This document shows, one piece after another, positions 8,284 to 16,885 of a stretch of DNA of 64,000 bases; position 1 is the stretch's first letter; every line of letters starts with the position of its first letter. The notes beneath the pieces were generated by a model that searched no databases, was not told where the DNA came from, and worked only from the letters and a program-made list of their open reading frames with translations. The stretch comes from an uncultured Desulfobacter sp. (GTDB taxonomy: Bacteria > Desulfobacterota > Desulfobacteria > Desulfobacterales > Desulfobacteraceae). Made by a program: the position numbers and the translations under genes. The stretch spans positions 4,486,501-4,550,500 of the forward strand of contig NZ_OY781882.1 of NCBI RefSeq assembly GCF_963677125.1, written 5' to 3'.

Positions 8284-8922
8284 ATGAGACCAAGACTTAC
8301 AGAAAAGCAAAAAAAGGTGATGGCTTTTTTAAAGTCCGCGCTTGGTCAATCCGGAGAGACTCCAAGTCTCAGAGAAATGGCCAAAAGCCTTGCCATTAGC
8401 CACGCAGCCGTGGCACAGACCCTGAAGTTGCTTGAAACCAAAGGGTATATCCGTAGGATGGGCCGGTACAGCAGAAACATCGTTATTCTGGATGACACCG
8501 GCTCCATGGACGCGGATCACCGTAAAAAGGTTATCCCCATTGTGGGACGGATCACTGCCGGGCTTCCCATCTACGCCGGCCAGGAGTGGGACGGCAATGT
8601 GGTGGTGGACGCCGCCCTCTACCCCGGCGATAACCTGTTTGCCCTGAAGGTCCAGGGTCAGTCCATGAAAAACGCGGGGATTTTTGACCGGGATATTGCC
8701 ATCTGCAGGCCCCGGCAATATGCCGTGGACAGGGAAATTGTGGTGGCTCTGATCAATGGAGAAGAGGCCACGATCAAGCGTTTTTTTCTGCATACCGATT
8801 ATATTGAACTGCGCCCGGAAAATCCTGCTTTCAGTGCGCATAACTACGGGTTTGACGATATTATGATCCAGGGTAAGGTGATCGGTATTATCCGCTCCGC
8901 CCAGGCCATGGAAGGGGAATAG
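8284..8922 (+). CDS. lexA: LexA-type SOS repressor, S24 autoprotease
   Basis: This is the transcriptional repressor of the SOS response and heads a mutagenesis operon. In its 212 residues, the winged-helix DNA-binding domain covers 1-70 (LREMAKSLAISHAAVAQTLK is the recognition region). The S24 peptidase domain covers about 85-208. The self-cleavage site is Ala92-Gly93 in ITAGLP, the nucleophile is Ser127 in VQGQSMKN and the general base is Lys165 in EATIKRF, so all elements for RecA-stimulated autocleavage are present. The ribosome site is weak (GGGAAAG). The next gene starts 4 bases after the stop, and genes 2-3 and 3-4 overlap by 4 bases each, so one operon is nearly certain. A second lexA elsewhere in the genome is possible. 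Confidence 0.93.
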   Translation: MRPRLTEKQKKVMAFLKSALGQSGETPSLREMAKSLAISHAAVAQTLKLLETKGYIRRMGRYSRNIVILDDTGSMDADHRKKVIPIVGRITAGLPIYAGQEWDGNVVVDAALYPGDNLFALKVQGQSMKNAGIFDRDIAICRPRQYAVDREIVVALINGEEATIKRFFLHTDYIELRPENPAFSAHNYGFDDIMIQGKVIGIIRSAQAMEGE

Positions 8923-8926
8923 GGCG

Positions 8927-9721
8927 GTGGAAAGGCTGTGTGCAGGCACCAGCGGTTACTCCTATGCGGAGTGGGTGGATGCAGGGGTTTACCCGCCCGG
9001 CACCCATGCGGCCGGTATGCTGCCGGCCTATGCCGGCATGTTTAAGGCCACGGAGCTTAACTATACCTGGTACCAGATGCCCAAGGCCCGATCCCTTGAA
9101 CGGATGGCAGGCCAGGTGCCCGAAGGGTTCAAGTTCAGTGTCAAACTCACCCGTACCATGACCCATGAAGTGGATAAAGCCCAATGGATTAGAGAGGTAC
9201 TGATGTTTCGTCAGGGCATTGTTCCCCTGGAAACTATGGGCTGTCTTTTGTGCATACTGGTTCAGCTGCCCCCTTATTTCACGCGCACCCCGGAGCGTAG
9301 ATTCTATCTGGCCGCCTTGCTGGATGAACTTTCAGGTCTGCCTGTGGCCGTTGAATTCCGGCATCCTTCCTGGGTCAATGACAAAGTTTTTTATGAATTT
9401 GAACGGCGGGCCGTCACCCTGGTGACCGTGGATGGACCGGATCTGCCCAGTCTGTTCCCTCGACTTGATATTGTGACCAATCCACAGCTTTTCTACTTGC
9501 GGCTGCACGGCAGAAACAGCCAGGGGTGGCGTTCGGGCAATATGCAGAAACAATTTGACTACAATTACAGTGAAACCGAACTCAAAACGCTTGCCGAAAT
9601 TATTTCCAACACCCTTGGACCTGCCGCAGACACGGGCGCTGTCTTTTTCAATAACCACGTCAGAGGTCAGGCGCCCCATAACTGCCGGCGGCTGATCGAC
9701 ATACTCAGTGTCCGGTCATGA
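8927..9721 (+). CDS. DUF72 (YecE-like) TIM-barrel protein in the lexA-imuB-dnaE2 operon
   Basis: The 264-residue protein belongs to the DUF72 family. It shows the N-terminal AGTSGYSYAEWVDAGVYPPG, then ELNYTWYQMP, FKFSVKLTRTMTHEV and the later VAVEFRHPSWV, which are the conserved strands of this TIM-barrel-like family. Its biochemical activity is not known. It begins at GTG 8927 with GGGG a few bases upstream and its stop overlaps the ATG of imuB (ATGA at 9718). In the widespread lexA-imuA-imuB-dnaE2 cassettes this position is usually taken by imuA, a RecA/SulA-like protein. No such gene is present here. A role in translesion synthesis is suggested only by this tight placement. Confidence 0.85.
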   Translation: MERLCAGTSGYSYAEWVDAGVYPPGTHAAGMLPAYAGMFKATELNYTWYQMPKARSLERMAGQVPEGFKFSVKLTRTMTHEVDKAQWIREVLMFRQGIVPLETMGCLLCILVQLPPYFTRTPERRFYLAALLDELSGLPVAVEFRHPSWVNDKVFYEFERRAVTLVTVDGPDLPSLFPRLDIVTNPQLFYLRLHGRNSQGWRSGNMQKQFDYNYSETELKTLAEIISNTLGPAADTGAVFFNNHVRGQAPHNCRRLIDILSVRS

Positions 9722-10938
9722 GGCCCCGTTCCATCATCCATCTGAATATTGCGGATTTTGCCGCCCGGCTGGAAACTATGAATTCTCCGGCGCTAAAAGA
9801 CAGACCCGTGGTCATTGCACCTCTGGGCGCTCCCCGGGCCGTGGTGTATGACATGAATGAACCGGCGTTCCAGGAAGGCATACGGAAACGCATGCCCCTG
9901 TCACAGGTGTTGTCCCGGCACCGGTGCATCCGGGTTCTGCCGCCCCGTTTCAACCGGTATGCCCAGGCCATGAAAGAGATTGCCAAACAGGGCCTGGCAT
10001 TTACCCCGGCAGTGGAATCCGGTATGGGAGACGGCCATCTGTTCTTGGATATCACTGGTACAACAAGGCTTTACGGCCCGGGCCCGGATGTGGCTTTTCG
10101 GTTGAAAAAAGCCATCAAGAAACAGATGGGGCTGGACCCTGTCTGGTCTCTTGCCACTAATAAACTGGTGGCCAAGGCCGCTACCCGGCTGGTTAAACCC
10201 CTGGGGGAGTATATTGTGGGGCCTGGCGAGGAGGCAGATTTCCTTACCCCCTTTCCCCTTAAGCTGCTGCCCGGCATAAGCCGCCATGAAGCCCGGACCG
10301 CCGCCCGCTTCAATCTTGAAACCGTGTTTCATCTGCGTCAGCTGACCCTGGCCCAGCTCGCCATCCCCTTTGCGGACAGGGCATATGTCATTCACCGGAT
10401 CATCCAGGGTGTAGATACCAATCCTGTCAGGCCGGATTCTGATCCAAATCGGGCATCCGATCTGATGGTTGATCATGAATTTGCTACAGACACTAATGAT
10501 CAAGACGAGCTGAAAGCCTGCCTGGTCCTTTTATGCCGACGGCTCAGCCGAGATCTGGCGCGCAGACGGGCATGCCCCAGAGGATTGAGCCTCTGTCTCT
10601 CCTATGCCGACGGCATCCAACATTATGGAAAATGCCCCCGGATACTAGACACCGCGCTTTTTATGTTCAACCAGGCATGGGCACTGTTTGTACGGACCTG
10701 GAAGCGCAGAACCCGAATCCGGCATATCAGCCTTGTCTGCAGCACGATGCCTGTCCGGATAGGTCAATCTCTTCTGTCTGTTCAAGCCGACCTGTTCCAC
10801 GCACCGGATAAAAATCCCAAAAAAGATAAGATGCGTATGGTTCAACGGGCGGCCATCCAGGTCGGTGAGCGGTTCGGCGCTGGAGTGATCACTCTTGGCG
10901 CCGCTTTAAACATGCCGGATGCATCTGCTGTGCCATGA
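9718..10938 (+). CDS. imuB: ImuB-like Y-family polymerase homologue, apparently non-catalytic
   Basis: ImuB proteins are DinB-like adaptors that recruit the error-prone polymerase DnaE2 to the sliding clamp. In this 406-residue protein the Y-family palm starts IIHLNIADFAARLE, where the first catalytic aspartate (HVDMD in DinB) has become Asn10. The second acidic pair (SIDEAYLD in DinB) aligns with GHLFLD at 106-111, so both carboxylates are missing. That is the known signature of ImuB rather than an active Pol IV. Near the C-terminus QADLF (356-360) fits the beta-clamp-binding consensus closely. Helix-hairpin-helix and little-finger regions lie between. It overlaps DUF72 and dnaE2 by 4 bases at each end. 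Confidence 0.85.
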   Translation: MRPRSIIHLNIADFAARLETMNSPALKDRPVVIAPLGAPRAVVYDMNEPAFQEGIRKRMPLSQVLSRHRCIRVLPPRFNRYAQAMKEIAKQGLAFTPAVESGMGDGHLFLDITGTTRLYGPGPDVAFRLKKAIKKQMGLDPVWSLATNKLVAKAATRLVKPLGEYIVGPGEEADFLTPFPLKLLPGISRHEARTAARFNLETVFHLRQLTLAQLAIPFADRAYVIHRIIQGVDTNPVRPDSDPNRASDLMVDHEFATDTNDQDELKACLVLLCRRLSRDLARRRACPRGLSLCLSYADGIQHYGKCPRILDTALFMFNQAWALFVRTWKRRTRIRHISLVCSTMPVRIGQSLLSVQADLFHAPDKNPKKDKMRMVQRAAIQVGERFGAGVITLGAALNMPDASAVP

Positions 10939-13925
10939 TTCCCCTGGCAGTTCACTCCCACTATTCGTTGATGTGGGGAGTCCCTGGGGTCCGGGAACTG
11001 TGTGCCAGGGCCAAGGCTTTGGGGTATACGGCTTTGGCTCTGACGGACACCAATAATCTTTATGGGCTGTGGCCGTTTCTCGATGCCTGCGCCGAGTTTG
11101 ATTTGCGGCCCTTGGTGGGTGCTGAAATCACTGACACGAACACGGGTTCAAAGGTCGTGGCCCTGGTGAAAAACAGTACGGGCTACGCCAATTTGTGCAG
11201 GTTGCTAACCCAACGCCACAGGGATCCGGACTTTAATCTAACCCACGCCATACCTCCTTTTGGGCAAGGCCTGATTCTTTTGACACCGTCTGCCCAATGT
11301 TTGACCCTTTGGCATGCGCTTTCCCGTCAGGGCATGGATTTGGATATTGCGGCCTTTATTGGGCGCACACCGGTTTCCCGCAACGGTCCCCTGTGCCGGG
11401 CGGCCCGGGCGGCGAAACGCCCCTTGGTGGCGGCTCCGGACAGTTATTTTTTATCTCCCGGAGATCATGATATTCATGCCCTGATGCGGGCCATTGATAC
11501 CAAAACCACCCTGTCTCAACTCTCTTTTAATCAGGTGGCACAGGCTAACGCTTTTTTAGGCACCCCTGATTACTACGCCCATAAATTTGCCGCCATGCCC
11601 GAGGCATTGACGTCCACCCGGAGCCTGGCAGAGCGTCTTGAATTTGCCGGCCCTGATTTTGGCATTGTCATGCCCCCGTACACCCCGCCTTTGGGACAAA
11701 CATGCCCGGGGGTGCTCCGGGAAAAAACCATGGCAGGTGCCATAAAGCGCTATGGGCCAACCCTTTCGGGGCGGGTGCTCAAGCGTATTGACCACGAATT
11801 GACCATCATTGAGCAGACACGGTTTTCCGCCTATTTTTTGGTGGTGGCCGATATTGTAAAGCAGGCTTCCCGCACCTGCGGCAGGGGCTCGGGCGCGGCG
11901 TCCATCGTGGCATACTGTCTGGGGATCACCAATGTTTGCCCCATCAAGCATAATCTCTATTTTGAACGGTTTCTCAATCCGGAACGCCGGGATCCTCCGG
12001 ACATTGATGTGGATTTTGCATGGGATGAACGGGATGCCGTTCTCAACCATGTGTTGAACCGGTTTAAGGGCCGATCTGCCATGGTGGCAAGTCACATCCT
12101 GTTCCAGCCTCGGATGGCGGTGAGGGAAACCGCCCGGGTGTTTGGCCTGCCCGAAGTTGAGATAAAGCAGGGAATTTCCCGGCTGTGTCGGGATCTTCCT
12201 TTTTTAAAGGGTGCTAACGCATTAAATCCTGAACATCTCGGGAAATCTCCCAGGTTGGCTGATCCCTGGCCAAAGATCATCTCGCTTGCAAGCAGGCTTG
12301 TCGAAACGCCCAGGCATCTGTCTGTTCATCCAGGGGGTGTTGTCATCACCCCAGACCCCATCGATACCTATGTGCCCGTGGAAAATGCCCCCAAGGGTAT
12401 CCCCGTCATTCAATGGGAAAAAGAGAGTACGGAAGTGGCAGGCCTTGTCAAAATTGATCTTTTAGGTAACCGCAGCCTGGGTGTCATCAGGGACTGTATT
12501 GCCTCAATCCGGGAGACCCAGGGAGAATTTAAGGATTTTCAGGACATTGACCCGGAAGATGATCCTGACACCCAGCAGCAGGTGGCCCAGGGGCAGACCA
12601 TGGGCTGTTTTTACATTGAAAGCCCTGCCATGCGCCTGCTTCAGAAAAAATCCGGCCAGGGTGATTTCCAGCATTTGGTCATCCATTCCAGCATTATCCG
12701 GCCTGCGGCCAATGAATTCATAAACGCGTATCTCAAGCGTTTGCATTCAGGGGTATGGGAGCCGCTTCATCCTTTACTGGCAGGTCTTTTGAACGAAACC
12801 TTCGGTATTATGGTGTTCCAGGAGGATGTATCCCAGGTCGCAGTCCGGCTGGCTGGTTTTACCCATGCCAGGGCGGATGAACTGCGCAAGGTCATGTCCA
12901 AGAAGGACAGGCATAAAAAACTTGACGTTTTCCGGGTTGAATTTTTTGACGGTGCCCGCAGCAAAGGTATTTGTTATGATGCTGTGGAGCGGATATGGCA
13001 CATGATCCTCTCATTTTCAGGCTACTCCTTTTGCAAGCCCCATTCGGCCTCCTATGCCCGGGTTTCATTTCAGGCCGCGTATCTTAAAACCCATTATCCG
13101 GCGCAATTCATGGCAGCCGTAATATCCAACCAGGGCGGCTTTTATTCCACCTTTGCCTATGTATCCGAAGCCCGGCGTATGGGGATAAAGATTCTGGGGC
13201 CGGATGTCCGGTACAGCCGGGTGTGCTGGACCGGGTTTAAAAAAGGGATTCGGGTCGGGCTGATGGCTATCAAAACCTTGGGCCGGGCAACCATGGACCG
13301 AATTGTTATGGAACGGGACAAGGGTATGTTTTCAGACTGTTTTGATTTTTTTAACCGCATCACCCCCAGAGAGGATGACGTCCGTTCTCTCACGGACAGC
13401 GGTTGTCTTGACGGTCTTTTGTTGGGGTCGAGCCGTGCGGCTTTAGCTTGGGCATATTGCGTCTGGCAGGCCGGTCAAAGGTCCATGGCGGACCGGATGG
13501 ATCTGTTTGAACCCGACAGGCGTGAAATTCCGAATTTGCCTCCGGATCCGCCCCTTCAACGGCTGCGCCGGGAGTTTGCCGTGCTGGGTTTTTTACCGGC
13601 CTGTCACCCCATGACGCTTGTAAGGGAAAAATTCGAGGGCCTTAATACGATTACGGCTGTGGATCTGCCAAATAGGGTCGGCCGGAAAGTCTGTTTTGCA
13701 GGGTGGCTGATTACAGGCAAGCTTGTGAGAACCCGGCAGGGTGATCCCATGAAATTTCTTACCTTTGAAGATGATACCGGATTGGTGGAGACTGTCTTGT
13801 TTCCCAGAACATACACCAGATTCTCCCATATCCTTGATCAGGGGTATCCGTATTTACTTTTTGGCCAGGTGGAAAATGAATGGGGGGCAATTACATTAAC
13901 CGTCGGTCGGGTGAGTCGTCTTTGA
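10935..13925 (+). CDS. dnaE2: Error-prone DNA polymerase III alpha subunit DnaE2 (ImuC)
   Basis: This is the polymerase of the SOS mutagenesis cassette, 996 residues, clearly shorter than replicative DnaE (about 1150). The PHP domain lies at 1-250 (VHSHYS at 6-11, LTDTNNLYG at 36-44). The polymerase palm contains PPDIDVDF with Asp358 and Asp360, and the third catalytic aspartate is Asp508 in GLVKIDLLG, so the triad is intact. Fingers and tandem helix-hairpin-helix regions follow. The C-terminus carries an OB-fold (about 885-985, GDPMKFLTFEDDTGLVETVL). The replicative C-terminal tau-binding extension is absent, as in DnaE2. The start overlaps the end of imuB. Expression should follow LexA cleavage. 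Confidence 0.92.
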   Translation: MIPLAVHSHYSLMWGVPGVRELCARAKALGYTALALTDTNNLYGLWPFLDACAEFDLRPLVGAEITDTNTGSKVVALVKNSTGYANLCRLLTQRHRDPDFNLTHAIPPFGQGLILLTPSAQCLTLWHALSRQGMDLDIAAFIGRTPVSRNGPLCRAARAAKRPLVAAPDSYFLSPGDHDIHALMRAIDTKTTLSQLSFNQVAQANAFLGTPDYYAHKFAAMPEALTSTRSLAERLEFAGPDFGIVMPPYTPPLGQTCPGVLREKTMAGAIKRYGPTLSGRVLKRIDHELTIIEQTRFSAYFLVVADIVKQASRTCGRGSGAASIVAYCLGITNVCPIKHNLYFERFLNPERRDPPDIDVDFAWDERDAVLNHVLNRFKGRSAMVASHILFQPRMAVRETARVFGLPEVEIKQGISRLCRDLPFLKGANALNPEHLGKSPRLADPWPKIISLASRLVETPRHLSVHPGGVVITPDPIDTYVPVENAPKGIPVIQWEKESTEVAGLVKIDLLGNRSLGVIRDCIASIRETQGEFKDFQDIDPEDDPDTQQQVAQGQTMGCFYIESPAMRLLQKKSGQGDFQHLVIHSSIIRPAANEFINAYLKRLHSGVWEPLHPLLAGLLNETFGIMVFQEDVSQVAVRLAGFTHARADELRKVMSKKDRHKKLDVFRVEFFDGARSKGICYDAVERIWHMILSFSGYSFCKPHSASYARVSFQAAYLKTHYPAQFMAAVISNQGGFYSTFAYVSEARRMGIKILGPDVRYSRVCWTGFKKGIRVGLMAIKTLGRATMDRIVMERDKGMFSDCFDFFNRITPREDDVRSLTDSGCLDGLLLGSSRAALAWAYCVWQAGQRSMADRMDLFEPDRREIPNLPPDPPLQRLRREFAVLGFLPACHPMTLVREKFEGLNTITAVDLPNRVGRKVCFAGWLITGKLVRTRQGDPMKFLTFEDDTGLVETVLFPRTYTRFSHILDQGYPYLLFGQVENEWGAITLTVGRVSRL

Positions 13926-14205
13926 TGTAAAATGACAATTATGTTATTTCCGCTTTGACCAATATCATCTAAGGTCTAAATATATCCCCGTATTTGGCTT
14001 GAAATCCGGGATGTATAGTGATACTTAAGGTATACCAATGAAAAACAACATTTTTGTATTCTATTTTGGTGATTAACTTGACATTTTTGTAAATTAAAAA
14101 AAATATTCTGATTTTCAAGGTGATTCATTGTGCAGTATTTTGTGTTGTTTTTTCTCTTGTAATTTCAGTGTATTGCAATGATTTGGTTTGTCATCGGAAC
14201 GACGC

Positions 14206-14221
14206 TGGTACAACATTTGCT
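14206..14221 (+). promoter_or_regulatory. Sigma-54 promoter of amtB
   Basis: TGGTACAACATTTGCT matches the -24/-12 consensus TGGCACg-N4-TTGCw with correct GG-to-GC spacing. It lies about 90 bases before the amtB start. Nitrogen-regulated sigma-54 control of ammonium transporter genes is well known, which supports the call. The enhancer-binding site (NtrC-like) should lie within the preceding 280 AT-rich bases (13926-14205), in which I see no gene and no convincing palindrome. Confidence 0.75.
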
Positions 14222-14312
14222 AAATTCCAGAAACAAAATTGTTAATTAATGTGTACTTGTAAAAAAAATGATTTTTTGCACGTTAACCGTTTTAACCCGA
14301 GAAGAGGAAAAT

Positions 14313-15608
14313 ATGATGTTAAGATACGTTGCGCTTGTCGTTGGCTTGGTCCTGTTAAATGTATGTCCCGTCCTGGCTGGAGAAGGCACCATTGACACCG
14401 GTGATACTGCATGGGTAACCATGTCTACAGCCCTTGTCATGATGATGACGCCGGCCGGTCTGGCTTTGTTCTATGGCGGCATGTCTCGATACAAGAATTT
14501 GTTAAACACCATTGCCATGACGCTTGTGGCTTATTGTCTGGCTTCAGTGGTCTGGGTGGCCTGGGGCTATTCGCTGGCCTTTGGCGAAAGCGACTCTCTT
14601 TTTATCGGAAATTTAAGTCATCTGTTTTTATCCGGCATTGACATTCATTCGGTATCCGGTTCCATTCCCACCATAATTTTTGCGCTGTTTCAGATGACCT
14701 TTGCCTGCATTTCTATTGCCATTGTTCTGGGTTCTGTTGTGGACAGAATGAAATTTTCTTCTTGGATTGTGTTCACCATCCTGTGGATTACATTTGTTTA
14801 TGCCCCAGTATGCAACTGGGCATGGGGTGGGGGATGGATGCATCACATCGGTGCTTTGGATTTTGCCGGCGGTAATGTTGTCCACATCAATGCTGGTGTC
14901 TCAGGTTTGGTCCTGGCGCTGGTTTTAGGCAAACGTAATGGCTATGGAAAAGAACCTATGATCCCCTCCTCTGTTGCGTTCACAGCCCTGGGAGCAGGTC
15001 TTCTGTGGTTCGGTTGGTTCGGCTTTAATGCCGGTAGTGAACTGGCAGCCGACGGTGTAGCGGCGTCTGCATTCATGGTTACCAATACGGCGGCTTCCAT
15101 TGCAGGAATTGCCTGGTTGTTCGTTGAGTGGAAGATATCAGGAAAGCCCACGCTTCTTGGTCTTGCTTCCGGTGCCGTGGCTGGGTTGGTCGGTATCACC
15201 CCGGCAGCCGGATTTGTCTCCCTTGCAGGTGCCTTTGCCATTGGTGCAATTGCCGGTGTCTTGGGATATTTCGGTGTTGCCGTAATCAAGCACAAATTGG
15301 GATATGATGACTCTCTCGACGCTTTTGGCATCCATGGGCTTTGCGGTATCTGGGGTGCCTTGGCCACCGGGCTTTTTGCCACACCTGCAGTGACGGAAGG
15401 GGCGGTCGGTCTTTTTTACGGCAACACAAAACAATTGGGCGTCCAGGCGCTTTCCGTCATCGGCACAGCTGCCTTTGCGGCCGTTGCCACACTGATCGTT
15501 ATTTATGTTACCAAAGCGCTCACCGGTGGAATCCGGGTGAACCCGGACGAAGAGCGGTCAGGGCTTGATAATGCCATCCATGGTGAACGCGGTTTTGAAA
15601 TTGAATAG
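14313..15608 (+). CDS. amtB: Ammonium transporter AmtB
   Basis: This is an Amt/Mep/Rh-family ammonium channel. A signal peptide (to LAGEG) precedes eleven predicted membrane helices over about 431 residues. The family pattern TPAGLALFYGGM is near the start. The twin pore histidines are in HINAGVSGLV and AFGIHGLCGIWG. I chose ATG 14313 because AGAGGA lies just upstream; an earlier in-frame ATG at 14268 has no ribosome site and would spoil the signal peptide. Usually amtB is paired with a PII gene (glnK), but none is next to it here. The gene stands alone between a sigma-54 promoter and a hairpin. Confidence 0.93.
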   Translation: MMLRYVALVVGLVLLNVCPVLAGEGTIDTGDTAWVTMSTALVMMMTPAGLALFYGGMSRYKNLLNTIAMTLVAYCLASVVWVAWGYSLAFGESDSLFIGNLSHLFLSGIDIHSVSGSIPTIIFALFQMTFACISIAIVLGSVVDRMKFSSWIVFTILWITFVYAPVCNWAWGGGWMHHIGALDFAGGNVVHINAGVSGLVLALVLGKRNGYGKEPMIPSSVAFTALGAGLLWFGWFGFNAGSELAADGVAASAFMVTNTAASIAGIAWLFVEWKISGKPTLLGLASGAVAGLVGITPAAGFVSLAGAFAIGAIAGVLGYFGVAVIKHKLGYDDSLDAFGIHGLCGIWGALATGLFATPAVTEGAVGLFYGNTKQLGVQALSVIGTAAFAAVATLIVIYVTKALTGGIRVNPDEERSGLDNAIHGERGFEIE

Positions 15609-15671
15609 TCAACTCGAATCGAATCACGGGGAGATCAAAAAAACAACCCGGGGGCTTGTCCTCCAATATAT

Positions 15672-15703
15672 CAAAGCCCTGGATTTTATTTTTCAGGGCT
15701 TTG
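15672..15703 (+). terminator. Hairpin downstream of amtB, probable terminator
   Basis: CAAAGCCCTG and CAGGGCTTTG form a perfect 10-base stem around a T-rich 12-base loop, about 63 bases after the amtB stop. The T-run after the stem is poor (GTCGTTAAG), so termination may be inefficient. Confidence 0.5.
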
Positions 15704-15728
15704 GTCGTTAAGAAACATTAAAAAACTA

Positions 15729-15757
15729 TTGACAGCAACTTAAAATTCGATTAATTT
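15729..15757 (+). promoter_or_regulatory. Sigma-70 promoter of the tRNA pair
   Basis: TTGACA at 15729-15734 and TAATTT at 15752-15757 are separated by 17 bases. Transcription would start about 7-8 bases before the 5' end of tRNA-Phe, a usual arrangement for stable RNA genes. Confidence 0.75.
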
Positions 15758-15770
15758 CATCTGCTCATGG

Positions 15771-15846
15771 GCCCAGGTAGCTCAGTCGGTAGAGCAGGGG
15801 ACTGAAAATCCCCGTGTCAGCAGTTCAATTCTGTTCCTGGGCACCA
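15771..15846 (+). tRNA. tRNA-Phe (anticodon GAA)
   Basis: A cloverleaf is readable with acceptor stem GCCCAGG/CCTGGGC, D-arm GCTCAGTCGGTAGAGC and anticodon stem GGGGA/TCCCC. The loop CTGAAAA gives GAA, the T-loop is TTCAATT, and the discriminator A is followed by an encoded CCA. tRNA-Glu follows after 25 bases and probably shares the transcript. Confidence 0.95.
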
Positions 15847-15871
15847 TTTACATTGTATCTAAAAAGTTTAC

Positions 15872-15949
15872 GTCCCCATCGTCTAGCCCGGTCCAGGACA
15901 CAGGCCTTTCACGCCTGCGACAGGGGTTCGAATCCCCTTGGGGACGCCA
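15872..15949 (+). tRNA. tRNA-Glu (anticodon TTC)
   Basis: The acceptor stem is GTCCCCA/TGGGGAC. The anticodon stem CAGGC/GCCTG encloses loop CTTTCAC with anticodon TTC. The T-arm is CAGGGGTTCGAATCCCCTTG and CCA is encoded. A hairpin terminator follows 11 bases downstream. Confidence 0.95.
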
Positions 15950-15959
15950 CTTAAAAATA

Positions 15960-15989
15960 AAGGTCTTCGGTAAAAATGCCGAAGGCCTT
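15960..15989 (+). terminator. Terminator after tRNA-Glu
   Basis: AAGGTCTTCGG and CCGAAGGCCTT form an 11-base stem (one G-T pair) with loop TAAAAATG, followed by TGCCTTTATT. It also lies just beyond the stop codon of the convergent radical SAM gene and may serve both. Confidence 0.65.
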
Positions 15990-15994
15990 TGCCT

Positions 15995-16885
15995 TTATTG
16001 CTCTCCGATAAAAAAAGGTCGAAAATGCGATTCGGGTAACTGACGCGCTTCTTTAATCTGCTCTAAGATCTGTTTCTGCGATTCAGGTAGTTTTCCGCAA
16101 ACATTAATATAATTTGTGTAATGATCACTGGCTAAATACGAGGTCACATTTAACTGCCGAACTAACCGTTCGGTTTCATCTAAAATACCATGCGCCCCCA
16201 ACATCTTAAATTTACCGGATTCAACTTCATCCAGCATTGGTGTATTGATTTTTGGTACAAAGGTTCTAAGCCTGATAAAGTCAGGATTAACCTGGTTGAG
16301 CGCTTTTGCCGTTGCGTCTGCATGGGGCTCAGTTAACATCACACCGCCCAATCCCAATACAACATAGAGGCTTAATTCCAATCCAGCGGCAACGACCCAT
16401 TGGCCTGCCTCGATCTGACGCTTAGCGTCTACGCCTTTTTTTACATGGCGCAGGACATCATCATTGCCGGATTCAAGACCCACATGGATACGATTTAACC
16501 CGGCATCTGCCAATTGTTTTAAACCACTAGGTCCTTTTATATGAATATATTGGGACGAGCCGTAGACGGTTATGCGTTCTAAATCAGGAAAAGTTTTGCG
16601 GGCATAGATACAGATTTCAGCCAAGTCATCCGTTTTCATGGCAATGGTATTTCCTGCCGGGAAAAACAGGGTTTTTACGTTTTGTCCATAAGTTTTGGAT
16701 GCAGAATCGATATCTTCCATAATCTCTTTAACAGGTCTGATTTTAAACCGTATCCCCTTTTTATAAATCGTACAAAATGTGCATTTATTGTGGGGGCATC
16801 CCACCGTGGCTTGAATTAGGAGTGAATCCGCTTCACTGGGTGGACGATATATGGGGCCTTCATATCTCATGTTATTTTTTGACAT
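15995..16885 (-). CDS. Radical SAM protein with CX4CX2C cluster motif
   Basis: A 296-residue radical S-adenosylmethionine enzyme of unassigned function. The [4Fe-4S] motif is GCPHNKCTFC near residue 30, which is CX4CX2C rather than the classical CX3CX2C. The spaced form is seen in a family of HemN/Elp3-like radical SAM proteins. The barrel continues with FFPAGNTIAMKTDDL, NRIHVGLESGNDDVL and VLGLGGVML, the last being the typical SAM-binding GGE/GxIxGxx region. No B12-binding or second cluster domain is visible. It stands alone between the tRNA pair and the chemoreceptor. The substrate cannot be inferred. The start at 16885 lacks a strong ribosome site. Confidence 0.8.
   Translation of the reverse strand: MSKNNMRYEGPIYRPPSEADSLLIQATVGCPHNKCTFCTIYKKGIRFKIRPVKEIMEDIDSASKTYGQNVKTLFFPAGNTIAMKTDDLAEICIYARKTFPDLERITVYGSSQYIHIKGPSGLKQLADAGLNRIHVGLESGNDDVLRHVKKGVDAKRQIEAGQWVVAAGLELSLYVVLGLGGVMLTEPHADATAKALNQVNPDFIRLRTFVPKINTPMLDEVESGKFKMLGAHGILDETERLVRQLNVTSYLASDHYTNYINVCGKLPESQKQILEQIKEARQLPESHFRPFFIGEQ

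Noticed and set aside
14268..14312. Upstream ATG for amtB
   Set aside because: It has no ribosome site and would put a polar stretch before the signal peptide; ATG 14313 has AGAGGA upstream.
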